Shown here piece by piece: positions 11,988 through 20,365 of a stretch of 33,620 nt of DNA. Within the stretch, counting starts at the first letter, position 1. Every line of letters starts with the position of its first letter. A program made the translations under genes and the position numbers. The DNA comes from Acidovorax sp. CCYZU-2555 (lineage in GTDB: Bacteria > Pseudomonadota > Gammaproteobacteria > Burkholderiales > Burkholderiaceae_C), in the NCBI RefSeq assembly GCF_018413525.1, contig NZ_JAHCDD010000067.1, positions 1 to 33,620 of the forward strand, read 5' to 3'. The notes beneath the pieces are model-generated. The model was not told where the DNA came from. It saw only the letters and a list, made by a program, of their open reading frames with translations, and did not search any database.

Positions 11988-12521
11988 TTATTGAGGCCGC
12001 TGCACGGGCGCCGGGCCGCATTCGGTGGTGATCGCGTTCTGCGCGCGCTGGCGCTCGGCGGCGCGCGCGGCGTCGTCCATGAACACGCGCTCGCCCTGGG
12101 CATTGGTGTGGGCGATCAGCCGGCCGTCGGCCATGGCCGCCTGCGCGGCCTTGGCGCGAGTGCAATTGTCCTGACGCGCCTGGGCCTGCTTTTTTTCCTG
12201 GGCAGCGGTTTCGGCCTGTTCGCGCTTCGCCTTCTCGGCTTCCTCGGCGGCTTTCCTGGCCTGCAGTTCCTGGTCTACGCCGCTGTTGCGACTCGCTGGC
12301 GCGGTTGCGGCCGGGGCGGTTGTCTGCGGCGCCGGCTGGGCCGCGGCCGATGGCTTGGCGCTGCCCGGCTGCTTCAGGATGCGGTCGGCAGGCACCTGCA
12401 CGGGCGGCGGCAGGTCGCTGTAGACCTTGCGGCCCTGCGCGTCGAGCCACTGCCATTGCGCCAGCGCATTGGCGGAAAAAAGGCTGCTGGCGCAGAGCAG
12501 GACAAGCGTGAAGACGTTCAT
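11988..12521 (-). CDS. DUF4124 domain exported protein
   Basis: The 177-residue protein begins with a signal peptide (hydrophobic stretch to about residue 21, likely cut after ANALA). A DUF4124 domain follows (QWQWLDAQGRKVYSDLPPP), which often occurs near the N-terminus of small periplasmic proteins. A Pro/Ala-rich segment (about 55-85) leads to a charged coiled-coil-like region rich in Ala, Glu, Lys and Gln (about 88-125), and a C-terminal part with ARQDNCTRAKAAQAAMADG and GERVFMDDAARAAE. Function is unknown. It lies convergent to rnfH (12 bases apart) and divergent from guaB. Confidence 0.85.
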   Translation of the reverse strand: MNVFTLVLLCASSLFSANALAQWQWLDAQGRKVYSDLPPPVQVPADRILKQPGSAKPSAAAQPAPQTTAPAATAPASRNSGVDQELQARKAAEEAEKAKREQAETAAQEKKQAQARQDNCTRAKAAQAAMADGRLIAHTNAQGERVFMDDAARAAERQRAQNAITTECGPAPVQRPQ

Positions 12522-12655
12522 GGCGGCAGGATCAAAGTAGGGGAGACCGGCGCGTTGGCGCAGACCATCGGTGGAATCTTCGCACTTCCCATCCCGCCTG
12601 CCAAGGCCGGAAGGGGGAAAAACCAGGCGCCGCCTCTAAGAATAGCAGGCACAGG

Positions 12656-12661
12656 TACAAT
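12656..12661 (+). promoter_or_regulatory. Probable -10 element of the guaB promoter
   Basis: TACAAT stands 20 bases upstream of the guaB start and nine bases before its ribosome binding site GGAG (12671-12674). The -35 region is poor, so the hexamer and its position are the only support. Confidence 0.45.
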
Positions 12662-12681
12662 CGTTTTTTTGGAGCTTTCAC

Positions 12682-14157
12682 ATGCGCCTTCTTGGTAAAG
12701 CACTGACCTTCGACGATGTGTTGCTGGTACCCGCTTACTCCCAAGTCCTGCCCAAGGACACGTCTCTCGCGACACGTTTTTCCCGCAATATTTCCCTGAA
12801 CATTCCCCTGGTGTCCGCCGCGATGGACACCGTGACGGAAGCGCGCCTGGCGATCGCCATTGCGCAAGAGGGTGGTATCGGCATCATCCACAAGAACATG
12901 ACGGCCCAGGAACAGGCCGCCGAAGTGAACAAGGTCAAGCGCCATGAATCCGGCGTCGTGATCGACCCCGTGGTCATCACGCCTGAGCACACTGTACTGC
13001 AGGTTCTGCAACTGTCGGAAAACCTCGGCATCTCCGGTTTCCCGGTCTGCGATGGCGGCAAGGTCGTCGGCATCGTGACCAGCCGTGACGTGCGCTTCGA
13101 AACGCGTTACGACGTCAAGGTCAACCAGATCATGACGCCGCGCGAGAAGCTGATCACCGTCAACGAAAAAGACGGCACGACGCCCGCCGAAGCCAAGGCG
13201 CTGCTCAACAAGCACAAGCTCGAACGCATTCTGGTCGTCAACGATGATTTCGAGCTCAAGGGCCTGATCACCGTCAAGGACATCAACAAGCAGACCACGT
13301 TCCCCAACGCCGCGCGCGATGCCGCCGGCCGACTGCGCGTGGGCGCGGCCGTGGGCGTGGGTGCCGGTACCGAAGAGCGCGTTGAGTTGCTGGTCAAGGC
13401 CGGCGTCGACGCGATCATTGTCGACACCGCCCACGGCCACAGCCAGGGCGTGATCGAGCGCGTGCGCTGGGTCAAGCAAAACTATCCGCAAGTCGACGTC
13501 GTCGGCGGCAACATCGCCACGGGCGCGGCCGCGCTGGCCCTGGTCGAAGCCGGTGCCGATGCCGTCAAGGTCGGTATCGGCCCGGGCTCCATCTGCACCA
13601 CGCGCATCGTCGCCGGTGTGGGCGTGCCCCAGATCATGGCCATCGACAGCGTGGCCACGGCCCTGTTGGGCACGGGCGTGCCGCTGATCGCTGACGGCGG
13701 CGTGCGCTTCTCGGGCGACATCGCCAAGGCGCTGGCCGCTGGCGCGTCGACCATCATGATGGGCGGCATGTTCGCCGGCACCGAAGAAGCTCCGGGTGAA
13801 GTCATCCTGTACCAAGGCCGCTCGTACAAGAGCTACCGTGGCATGGGCTCGATCGGCGCGATGCAGCAAGGCTCGGCCGACCGTTACTTCCAGGAATCGA
13901 CGACCGGCAATCCGAACGCCGACAAGCTGGTTCCCGAAGGCATCGAAGGCCGCGTTCCCTACAAGGGCTCGATGGTTTCCATCGTGTACCAGATGGCCGG
14001 TGGCGTGCGCGCTGCAATGGGCTACTGCGGTTGCTCCAGCATCGAACAGATGAACAACCAGGCTGAATTTGTCGAGATCACGACGGCCGGCATCCGTGAA
14101 AGCCACGTCCATGACGTGCAGATCACCAAGGAAGCCCCCAACTACCGCGCCGACTAA
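12682..14157 (+). CDS. guaB: Inosine-5'-monophosphate dehydrogenase
   Basis: GuaB oxidises IMP to XMP with NAD, the committed step of guanine nucleotide synthesis. The 491-residue protein is full length. It has the N-terminal catalytic part ([13 protein letters not shown], then [31 protein letters not shown]), a pair of CBS domains inserted at about residues 95-205, the phosphate and substrate loop [17 protein letters not shown] with the catalytic Cys305, and the flap region [21 protein letters not shown]. The ATG at 12682 follows GGAG by seven bases. It is followed after 74 bases by guaA, giving the common guaB-guaA pair. Confidence 0.98.
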   Translation: MRLLGKALTFDDVLLVPAYSQVLPKDTSLATRFSRNISLNIPLVSAAMDTVTEARLAIAIAQEGGIGIIHKNMTAQEQAAEVNKVKRHESGVVIDPVVITPEHTVLQVLQLSENLGISGFPVCDGGKVVGIVTSRDVRFETRYDVKVNQIMTPREKLITVNEKDGTTPAEAKALLNKHKLERILVVNDDFELKGLITVKDINKQTTFPNAARDAAGRLRVGAAVGVGAGTEERVELLVKAGVDAIIVDTAHGHSQGVIERVRWVKQNYPQVDVVGGNIATGAAALALVEAGADAVKVGIGPGSICTTRIVAGVGVPQIMAIDSVATALLGTGVPLIADGGVRFSGDIAKALAAGASTIMMGGMFAGTEEAPGEVILYQGRSYKSYRGMGSIGAMQQGSADRYFQESTTGNPNADKLVPEGIEGRVPYKGSMVSIVYQMAGGVRAAMGYCGCSSIEQMNNQAEFVEITTAGIRESHVHDVQITKEAPNYRAD

Positions 14158-14231
14158 AATCGGTTGATCGCCATCCAACGGCCCGATCCGCTGCGCAGGC
14201 AGGCAGGTCGGGCCTTGCCATTTTCCAGACC

Positions 14232-15848
14232 ATGCAACACGACAAGATCCTCATCCTCGACTTCGGCTCCCAAGTCACCCAGCTGATTGCCCGCCGCGTG
14301 CGCGAAGCCCATGTCTACTGCGAAGTTCATCCTTGCGATGTGAGCAGCGACTGGGTGCGCGAGTTCGCCGCCGACGGCAAGCTCAAGGGTGTGATTCTTT
14401 CGGGCAGCCACGCCAGTGTCTACGAAGTCGACGACCGCGCGCCTGACGCCGTGTTCGAGCTGGACATCCCCGTGCTGGGCATCTGCTACGGCATGCAGAC
14501 CATGGCGACCCAGCTGGGCGGCAAGGTCGAAGGCTCGAACAACCGCGAATTCGGCTACGCCGAAGTCCGCGCCCACGGCCATACCAATCTGCTCGAAGGC
14601 ATCGAAGACTTCACCACGGCCGAAGGCCACGGCATGCTCAAGGTCTGGATGAGCCACGGCGACAAGGTGACCCAGCTGCCCGAAGGCTTCAAGGTCATGT
14701 GCTCGACGCCGTCGTGCCCCATCGCCGGCATGGCCGACGAATCGCGCCGCTACTACGCCGTGCAGTTCCACCCCGAAGTCACGCACACCGTGCAGGGCCA
14801 GGCCATGCTCAACCGTTTCGTGCGCGACATCTGCTGCGCCGCGCCGGACTGGATCATGGGCGACTACATCGAGGAAGCCGTTGCCAAGATCCGCGAACAG
14901 GTCGGTGACGAAGAAGTCATCCTGGGCCTGTCGGGCGGCGTCGATTCGTCCGTGGCCGCTGCGCTGATCCACCGCGCCATCGGCGACCAACTGACCTGCG
15001 TCTTCGTCGACCACGGCCTGCTGCGCCTGAACGAAGGCGACGCCGTCATGGAAATGTTCGAAGGCAAGCTGCACGCCAAGGTGGTGCGCGTCGATGCCGC
15101 TGAACTGTTCCTGGGCGAGCTGGCCGGCGTGTCCGAACCCGAACAAAAGCGCAAGATCATCGGCCGCCTGTTCGTCGACGTCTTCAAGGCCGAAGCCAGC
15201 AAGCTCAAGGCCGCGAACGCCGGCAGCAAGGGCGCGACTTTCCTGGCCCAGGGCACCATTTACCCCGACGTGATCGAGTCGGGCGGCGCCAAGAGCAAGA
15301 AGGCCGTGACCATCAAGAGCCACCACAATGTGGGCGGCCTGCCGGAACAGCTGGGTCTGAAGCTGCTCGAACCCCTGCGCGACCTGTTCAAGGACGAAGT
15401 CCGCGAACTGGGCGTGGCCCTGGGTCTGCCGCGCAACATGGTCTACCGCCACCCGTTCCCCGGTCCTGGCCTGGGTGTTCGCATCCTGGGTGAAGTGAAG
15501 AAGGAATACGCCGACCTGCTGCGCCGCGCCGATGCCATCTTCATCGAAGAACTCTACAACTTCGTCGACCCCGCCACGGGCAAGAACTGGTACGAGCTGA
15601 CCAGCCAGGCCTTCACCGTGTTCCTGCCGGTCAAGAGCGTGGGCGTGATGGGCGACGGCCGCACCTACGACTACGTCGTGGCCCTGCGCGCCGTGCAGAC
15701 CAGCGACTTCATGACCGCCGACTGGGCTGAACTGCCCTACGCGCTGCTGAAAAAAGTCTCCGGCCGCATCATCAACGAAGTCCGCGGCATCAACCGCGTG
15801 ACCTACGACGTTTCGACCAAGCCGCCGGCGACGATCGAGTGGGAGTGA
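14232..15848 (+). CDS. guaA: GMP synthase (glutamine-hydrolysing)
   Basis: GuaA converts XMP to GMP using ATP and glutamine. The 538-residue product has a class I glutamine amidotransferase domain (about 1-205) with the nucleophile Cys85 in GICYGMQ and the later His in [10 protein letters not shown]. The ATP pyrophosphatase domain starts at about 210 with the P-loop [11 protein letters not shown], and the C-terminal dimerisation domain contains [15 protein letters not shown] and [20 protein letters not shown], a family-specific end. The start lacks a strong Shine-Dalgarno sequence. It follows guaB and is closed by a terminator 45 bases after the stop. Confidence 0.98.
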   Translation: MQHDKILILDFGSQVTQLIARRVREAHVYCEVHPCDVSSDWVREFAADGKLKGVILSGSHASVYEVDDRAPDAVFELDIPVLGICYGMQTMATQLGGKVEGSNNREFGYAEVRAHGHTNLLEGIEDFTTAEGHGMLKVWMSHGDKVTQLPEGFKVMCSTPSCPIAGMADESRRYYAVQFHPEVTHTVQGQAMLNRFVRDICCAAPDWIMGDYIEEAVAKIREQVGDEEVILGLSGGVDSSVAAALIHRAIGDQLTCVFVDHGLLRLNEGDAVMEMFEGKLHAKVVRVDAAELFLGELAGVSEPEQKRKIIGRLFVDVFKAEASKLKAANAGSKGATFLAQGTIYPDVIESGGAKSKKAVTIKSHHNVGGLPEQLGLKLLEPLRDLFKDEVRELGVALGLPRNMVYRHPFPGPGLGVRILGEVKKEYADLLRRADAIFIEELYNFVDPATGKNWYELTSQAFTVFLPVKSVGVMGDGRTYDYVVALRAVQTSDFMTADWAELPYALLKKVSGRIINEVRGINRVTYDVSTKPPATIEWE

Positions 15849-15882
15849 TCCCCAGGTAGAGCGTTGCCGGGACTGACCGGAA

Positions 15883-15928
15883 CGCAAGCCAGCAAAGCCC
15901 GCTTTACAGCGGGCTTTTTTGCGTCTTC
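15883..15928 (+). repeat. Copy 1 of a 46-base terminator-containing repeat
   Basis: This block aligns without gaps to 23596-23641, with 39 of 46 positions identical by eye. Both copies start with CGCAAGCC, hold a GCCCGC/GCGGGC hairpin and T run, and end with CGTCTTC. The identity extends beyond the hairpin on both sides. Confidence 0.7.
15894..15920 (+). terminator. Intrinsic terminator after guaA
   Basis: AAAGCCCGCT (15894-15903) pairs with AGCGGGCTTT (15908-15917) around a TTAC loop, and the T run continues to 15920. It ends the guaB-guaA unit. Confidence 0.92.
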
Positions 15929-15953
15929 AATCTAGGCACCGAGGACTAGCACA

Positions 15954-16136
15954 ATGGAATACATCTTCACCCTGAAATACCAGCTTGCGGACGATGACCG
16001 TGACCCGGGTGCTTTGGTCGAGCGTCTGGGGCAAGCCGGTTGCGACGATGCCTGGGTCGGCATTGGTGGCGCGGGTCGCCCTGCAGGTCAACCTGGCCAA
16101 GGAGAGGCGGCGGTTATCGCGCTCGGTTTGCGCTGA
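15954..16136 (+). pseudogene. Short ORF, possible remnant of a longer gene
   Basis: A 60-codon ORF follows GAGGA (15941-15945) at a good distance. The first 38 residues (MEYIFTLKYQLADDDRD, then ALVERLGQAGCDDAWVGIG) look like a well-formed protein start and recall the N-terminus of a longer Burkholderiales DNA-binding-type protein. That resemblance is from memory and was not searched. The tail becomes Gly/Pro/Gln-rich and stops early. In the +1 frame the reading VARVALQVNLAKERRR continues a protein-like pattern to a stop at about 16162, so one or more frameshifts may have broken the gene. It could also be a genuine small protein. No domain is clearly recognised. Confidence 0.4.
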
Positions 16137-16271
16137 GCTTGAGACCCTCGTTGGTTGAGTCCTCGGCCGAAATATGTTGCGCTCGTTGATGATAGAGTGA
16201 CGCAGCTTTCCCGGTCTTCGAGACCATGATCGACTTTCGACAAATCAACAAAATTCTGCGCGGCAACTGAA

Positions 16272-17573
16272 GTGGCGCAATCCACCATGTTCCTGCACAC
16301 CCTCCCGAACGGCGTTCGCCTGCTGGCCCTTCCCATGCCCCACGTGCAAAGTGTCAGCGTGGGCGTGTTCCTGCGCGTGGGCTCGCGCGACGAGACGCCG
16401 GCGACCAACGGCATCAGCCATGTGCTGGAACACATGGCGTTCAAGGGTACGGCCACGCGCAACGTGCAAGCGATCAACTTAGATGCGGAGCGCCTGGGCG
16501 CCGAGGTCAATGCCTTCACGGGCAAGGATACGACCGGCTACTTCATGACCGGGCTGGGCCGGCACGCGCCGCAGCTGCTGCGCATGACCGCCGACATCGT
16601 GCTGAACAGCACGTTTCCCGAGCACGAATTGCAGCGCGAGCTGGAAGTGATAAGGCAGGAGGCCATCGAGTACGCGGAAGACCCCGAAGACAGCGCCAGC
16701 GACCTGCTCGACCGCGCCATCTGGGGCGATGATCCCATGGGCATGCCCGTGATTGGCACGGTCGCCAACATCGAGGGCTTTACGCGGCAGGACCTGATGC
16801 GCCATGTGCAAAGCCACTACGTCGCGCAAAAGACGGTGGTGGTGGCGGCCGGCAATTTCGATGTGGATGCCTGGGTCGCGCTGGCCGGCGAATTGTTTGC
16901 CGCAATGCCGGCGTCGTCCGATGCGCGCCTGCTGGCGCCGCCGCAGCCTGCGAAGTATGTCGGCCAGGCCCTGGCGCAGCGCTTCACGCAGGTCTCGCAG
17001 GTGTTCGTCAACATCGCCTATCCCTTGATGCCGATCGAGCAGCAGGACGGGCCCGCGCAGCGCGCGCGCCTCGCGGCTTCGCTGGCGGCCTATCTGTTTG
17101 GCGAAGGCATGTCGTCGCCGCTGGTCGACAGCGTGCGCGAGCAGCTGGGTCTGGCGTATACGACCTATGCGACGCTGGAAAGCGCCGATGTCTGGGCCAA
17201 CTTCATCGTGCATGCGGTCACCACCCCGGACAAGCTCGATGCGTTGCTGACGGCGACGGGTCGGCTGCTGCGTGCGCAAGCTGCCGGCATAGACCCCGTG
17301 CATCTGGAGCGGGCCAAGAACCAGCTGACCGTGTCCCGGGTGCGCGCCGCGGAGCGGCCTTTCGCCACGATGGAGCAGGCCGTCGAAGAGCTTTTCACCC
17401 AGGGCACCGTGATGCCCATGGCGCAGACGCTGGCGCTGATCGATGACATCAGCGCCGAGGAAGTGCGCCTGGTTTTCGAGCGCCTGCTGGCCCACCCGCC
17501 GGCCGTGGCCATCACCGGCAAGGGGGCCAGCGCCAAGACTGCACGGCAACTCGCGGGCTGCCTGGCCGGTTGA
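16272..17573 (+). CDS. M16 family zinc metallopeptidase (processing-peptidase-like)
   Basis: The 433-residue protein is a pitrilysin-family peptidase. The inverted zinc motif HVLEH (His50, Glu53, His54) is intact, and the third ligand Glu130 lies 76 residues after His54 as expected. The C-terminal half carries the second M16 domain (SQVFVNIAYPLM, then LFGEGMSSPLVDSVREQLGLAYTTYA). No signal peptide is visible, so it is probably cytoplasmic. The family resembles the beta subunit of mitochondrial processing peptidase; the natural substrate is unknown. The start may be GTG at 16272 or ATG at 16287; neither has a clear ribosome binding site. A 14-codon ORF (16226-16270) ends just before it. Only one M16 gene is present here. 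Confidence 0.93.
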   Translation: MAQSTMFLHTLPNGVRLLALPMPHVQSVSVGVFLRVGSRDETPATNGISHVLEHMAFKGTATRNVQAINLDAERLGAEVNAFTGKDTTGYFMTGLGRHAPQLLRMTADIVLNSTFPEHELQRELEVIRQEAIEYAEDPEDSASDLLDRAIWGDDPMGMPVIGTVANIEGFTRQDLMRHVQSHYVAQKTVVVAAGNFDVDAWVALAGELFAAMPASSDARLLAPPQPAKYVGQALAQRFTQVSQVFVNIAYPLMPIEQQDGPAQRARLAASLAAYLFGEGMSSPLVDSVREQLGLAYTTYATLESADVWANFIVHAVTTPDKLDALLTATGRLLRAQAAGIDPVHLERAKNQLTVSRVRAAERPFATMEQAVEELFTQGTVMPMAQTLALIDDISAEEVRLVFERLLAHPPAVAITGKGASAKTARQLAGCLAG

Positions 17574-17604
17574 GCCGACGCCCGGAGCGGGCGGTTGGTG
17601 TGAC

Positions 17605-18387
17605 CTACTTTTTGCTGCAGACGAAGCGGGCCACGCCCAGATAAAGGTCACCGCCAGGCAGCTGGGCCCTGTATCCCACGACCAGGCCGGGAACTGCGTC
17701 GCCCTGGTTGGCCAGCGCGACTGCCGCACCCTGGCCGTTGGCAAACATATGGCCGGTGACGGACATGGAGCCGGGATCCTCGATCTTTGTGGCCAGACTC
17801 ACGCTGGCGCTCTGGCCGTCCGCGCGCACCTGCATAGTCCCCTCTACTGCGGCGCCGTTGGCGTCGAACGTGACCTGGGCCGATCCGCTGGGCGGGTCGA
17901 CTTTCTGGCGGCTATCGGAAGCCCCGGTTGGCGTCGTCGCGGCGACCGACTTGCACTGCAGTTGGCCTTCGCGGGGCAGGGCCGCGAGGCGGTTGTAGAC
18001 GATGTAGTGATACGACTCGTGATTCTTGCCCTGGAGCGTCACAGTGTTGGTGTCTCGGGTCAGCGTGCCTTTCACCCAGCGCCCCAGCGCAAAATGCGCG
18101 TCGCCGGCGATGTCCAGGGTCTGGTGCGCTCCTGACAAGGTCCTGGTCCCTATGCGGAGCATTGCGCCATTGTCTGCCTGCTCTGTGGGCACCGCAGACC
18201 CAAGCGACTGCTCGCCTTTGGAGAGCAAGATGGAGCGCGCGTTCTCGTTGCCTACAAACTTGGCCGACACGGAGCCGCCGGGGGCGATGCCCTTGTCTCC
18301 CGCAGCGGAAGGTGTGGGGTCGCCATCGCCGCCGCACGCTTGCAGCAGCCCCAGCACGGACAGAGAAAGAAGAATATGTTTGGTCAT
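17605..18387 (-). CDS. Putative lipoprotein of unknown function
   Basis: The 260-residue product begins MTKHILLSLSVLGLLQACGG. This is a lipoprotein signal peptide with a lipobox-like LQAC, so Cys18 would be lipidated. A Gly/Asp/Pro-rich linker follows, then a region rich in beta-strand-like sequence (GTMQVRADGQSASVSLATK, LYLGVARFVCSKK at the end). ATG at 18387 is chosen over a TTG at 18402 because GAGG stands five bases before it. No known domain is recognised. Cysteines near residue 150 (LQCKS) and near the C-terminus could form a disulfide. It is convergent to the M16 gene and divergent from the encapsulin operon, with about 540 bases between its start and the rhodanese start. Likely envelope-located; function not known. 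Confidence 0.7.
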   Translation of the reverse strand: MTKHILLSLSVLGLLQACGGDGDPTPSAAGDKGIAPGGSVSAKFVGNENARSILLSKGEQSLGSAVPTEQADNGAMLRIGTRTLSGAHQTLDIAGDAHFALGRWVKGTLTRDTNTVTLQGKNHESYHYIVYNRLAALPREGQLQCKSVAATTPTGASDSRQKVDPPSGSAQVTFDANGAAVEGTMQVRADGQSASVSLATKIEDPGSMSVTGHMFANGQGAAVALANQGDAVPGLVVGYRAQLPGGDLYLGVARFVCSKK

Positions 18388-18402
18388 ATATGCCTCACTC
18401 AA

Positions 18403-18901
18403 TTGATTCGTGTTGAAAGATCGCCCTCAAAAAGCCATGCGCGCGTGCCGGAAATCAATTGCTTGTATTTCTGAACCATAAAAGGCCTCCTTTTTTTCCG
18501 CCAACCTGGTCGGTTCATGAAGCTTCAACCGCTGTTGCCTCCTCTGGAGAGGCGGGAATTCATCCACGGATTGCAATATTTTTGGATGAATGCCAGGTGA
18601 TGGAAAAAGCGAAGGATTCATTGAAACGCACCAGAGTTCTTATTTTGTTGACTGGGGCGGATAACAAGCCGTCGTCAACAGGCTGATGGCATATAGGACG
18701 TTGGTGAAAATCAGGATAGGTATTTTTTCCGCAAGCATCGGCCGCGGAAGCTGGGCGATGTACCGCTCGGGAACAGCCGCGACTGCATGCGGTACAAGGC
18801 ATTTCCCTTGCGCTTCTAAAGATAAATAAGTTGTTAAGAATCGATTTTTTAGTGTTTTGTCTTTTAAGGCGGTACTTATACATTGAGGTCTATCGCCACC
18901 A
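18403..18901. other. Non-coding AT-richer stretch upstream of the encapsulin operon
   Basis: About 500 bases between the divergent lipoprotein gene and the rhodanese gene. Small ORFs exist on both strands but have no good start signals and no protein-like sequence. The second half is clearly richer in A and T than the surrounding genes. A 9-base inverted repeat (ATTCATCCA at 18558-18566 with TGGATGAAT at 18583-18591, 16-base loop) is present. A TATACA hexamer at 18877-18882 could be a -10 element, but no -35 at a normal distance was found. The operon promoter most likely lies in this stretch. Confidence 0.6.
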
Positions 18902-18908
18902 ATGGCGA
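18893..18908. promoter_or_regulatory. Inverted repeat, candidate operator of the encapsulin operon
   Basis: TCGCCA (18893-18898) and TGGCGA (18903-18908) form a perfect dyad with a four-base centre, 24 bases before the rhodanese start and close downstream of the TATACA hexamer. Its position and symmetry suit binding by a dimeric HTH repressor such as the XRE protein encoded in the operon. That link is inference. Confidence 0.4.
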
Positions 18909-18917
18909 CAGCAGATC

Positions 18918-18923
18918 AAGGAG
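18918..18923 (+). promoter_or_regulatory. Ribosome binding site that sets the rhodanese start
   Basis: AAGGAG lies eight bases before the ATG at 18932 and inside the alternative longer reading frame that starts at 18902, which has no such site. It supports the shorter protein. Confidence 0.75.
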
Positions 18924-18931
18924 TACAAGAC

Positions 18932-19411
18932 ATGTCAGTGGGAGTCGAAGAGATCAGTTTGCCGGTAGCTCTTGAGCAGGCACAGACTGAAGCCGCGGCG
19001 GCCGGGTGGCCCTATGCCGGCGGTGTGACGCCGCCCGTCGCCTGGGAGCTGGTGCAGCAGGGCAGTGCCGTGCTGGTCGATGTGCGTTCGGGCGAGGAGC
19101 GCAAGTTTGTCGGCCATGTGCCTGACAGCCTGCATGTGGCCTGGGCCTCGGGCACGGCGCTCACGCGCAATCCGCGCTTTGTGCGCGAACTCGAAGCCAA
19201 GGTCGCGGCGGCGGGCGGCAAGGAAGCGGTGGTGCTGCTGCTGTGCCGCAGCGGCAAGCGTTCGGCGCTGGCCGCGCAAGCCGCGGCCAAGGCGGGCTTC
19301 ACGCATGTGTTCAATGTGCTCGAAGGCTTCGAAGGCGAGATCGACGCGCGCCAGCACCGCGGCGGCTCGGACGGCTGGCGTTTTCACGGCCTGCCCTGGG
19401 TGCAGGACTGA
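18932..19411 (+). CDS. Rhodanese-domain sulfurtransferase of the encapsulin operon
   Basis: This 159-residue single-domain rhodanese has the substrate-domain motifs VLVDVRSGEERKFVGHVPDS and the active-site loop CRSGKR, with Cys105 as the persulfide-carrying residue, then HVFNVLEGFEGE and GWRFHGLPW at the end. The reaction expected is transfer of sulfane sulfur to an acceptor. It has no signal peptide and should be cytoplasmic. The start at 18932 is chosen for its ribosome binding site; a longer frame starts at 18902. It is the first gene of the operon, 42 bases before the acetyltransferase. Rhodanese genes are known neighbours of Family 2A encapsulins, so a role in moving sulfur to or from the shell is likely but inferred. 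Confidence 0.93.
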   Translation: MSVGVEEISLPVALEQAQTEAAAAGWPYAGGVTPPVAWELVQQGSAVLVDVRSGEERKFVGHVPDSLHVAWASGTALTRNPRFVRELEAKVAAAGGKEAVVLLLCRSGKRSALAAQAAAKAGFTHVFNVLEGFEGEIDARQHRGGSDGWRFHGLPWVQD

Positions 19412-19453
19412 CCCACCCATCTCAGCACAGCAAGAACCAACAGGGGAAGCCGA

Positions 19454-20365
19454 ATGGCGAATTTCGAAGTGGGCGAGATCGTGCGCGCGCTGCGCGGCGT
19501 GCGCGACGAGTGGCGTGATCTGCAAAAGCGCTCGCGTGAGCCGGGCGGGCGCGAGTTTCCATCGCGCGACGCGCTCGGGCGCATTGTCGAGGGCCTCAAG
19601 GGCGCGTTGTTTCCCATGCGCCTGGGGCCTACCGACCTGCGCCACGAGAGCGAAGACTTCTATGTCGGCCATACGCTGGACGCCGCGCTGCAGGAGCTGC
19701 TGGGCCAGGCTCGGCTGGAGCTGAATTTCAATGCCCGGCATGCGTCGCTGCCGGCGCACGAGATCGAGGCCCAGGCCACCGAGGCCGTGCGCCAGTTCGC
19801 CAACGCGCTGCCCGCATTGCGCCGGCTGCTCGACTCCGATGTGCTCGCCGCCTACCAGGGCGATCCGGCCGCGCGCAGCGTCGATGAAGTGCTGCTGTGC
19901 TATCCGGGCGTGCTGGCGATGATCCACCACCGGCTCGCGCATGCGCTCTACAAGCTGGGGCTGCCGCTGCTGGCGCGCATCGTCGCCGAGCTGTCGCATG
20001 GGCAGACGGGCATAGACATCCATCCCGGGGCGGTGATAGGCGCGAGCTTCTTCATAGACCACGGCACGGGCGTCGTGATCGGCGAGACCGCGGTGATAGG
20101 CGAGCGCGTGCGTGTGTACCAGGCGGTGACGCTGGGCGCCAAGCGCTTTCCCATCGACAGCGAGGGGCAGCTGAAGAAGGGCTTGCCGCGCCATCCGGTG
20201 GTCGAAGACGAAGTGGTGATCTACGCGGGCGCGACCATCCTGGGCCGCGTCACGCTGGGCCGGGGCGCGACCATAGGCGGCAATGTGTGGATCACCGACG
20301 ATGTCGCGCCCGGCGCCAGCGTCACGCAGGCCAGCCTGCAGAAAGCGCCACGGGGCGGCACATGA
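19454..20365 (+). CDS. epsC: Serine O-acetyltransferase, EpsC type
   Basis: The enzyme makes O-acetylserine from serine and acetyl-CoA, the precursor for cysteine synthesis. The 303-residue protein has a helical N-terminal part (1-180) and a left-handed beta-helix with hexapeptide repeats: GIDIHPGAVIG, FIDHGTGVVIGETAVIG and VYQAVTLGAKRFP. Asp188 and His203 match the catalytic Asp-His pair of CysE, with the same 15-residue spacing. A loop of about 20 residues after TLGAKRFP, then LPRHPVVEDEVVIYAGATILG, is typical of the EpsC type. The C-terminus ends APRGGT and lacks the terminal Ile by which CysE docks to cysteine synthase. Its stop overlaps the start of the HTH gene (ATGA). It is known as a frequent partner gene of Family 2A encapsulins. 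Confidence 0.95.
   Translation: MANFEVGEIVRALRGVRDEWRDLQKRSREPGGREFPSRDALGRIVEGLKGALFPMRLGPTDLRHESEDFYVGHTLDAALQELLGQARLELNFNARHASLPAHEIEAQATEAVRQFANALPALRRLLDSDVLAAYQGDPAARSVDEVLLCYPGVLAMIHHRLAHALYKLGLPLLARIVAELSHGQTGIDIHPGAVIGASFFIDHGTGVVIGETAVIGERVRVYQAVTLGAKRFPIDSEGQLKKGLPRHPVVEDEVVIYAGATILGRVTLGRGATIGGNVWITDDVAPGASVTQASLQKAPRGGT

Noticed and set aside
14154-15887. Minus-strand ORF of 577 codons opposite guaA, and similar long antisense ORFs opposite guaB and typA
   Set aside because: All are antisense to well-supported genes and result from GC-rich third positions.
18427-18883. Small ORFs on both strands in the gap before the encapsulin operon
   Set aside because: No good start signals, no protein-like sequence, and they conflict with each other.
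18902-18931. Longer rhodanese start at 18902
   Set aside because: No ribosome binding site before it, and its ATG lies in an inverted repeat; AAGGAG at 18918-18923 fits the ATG at 18932.
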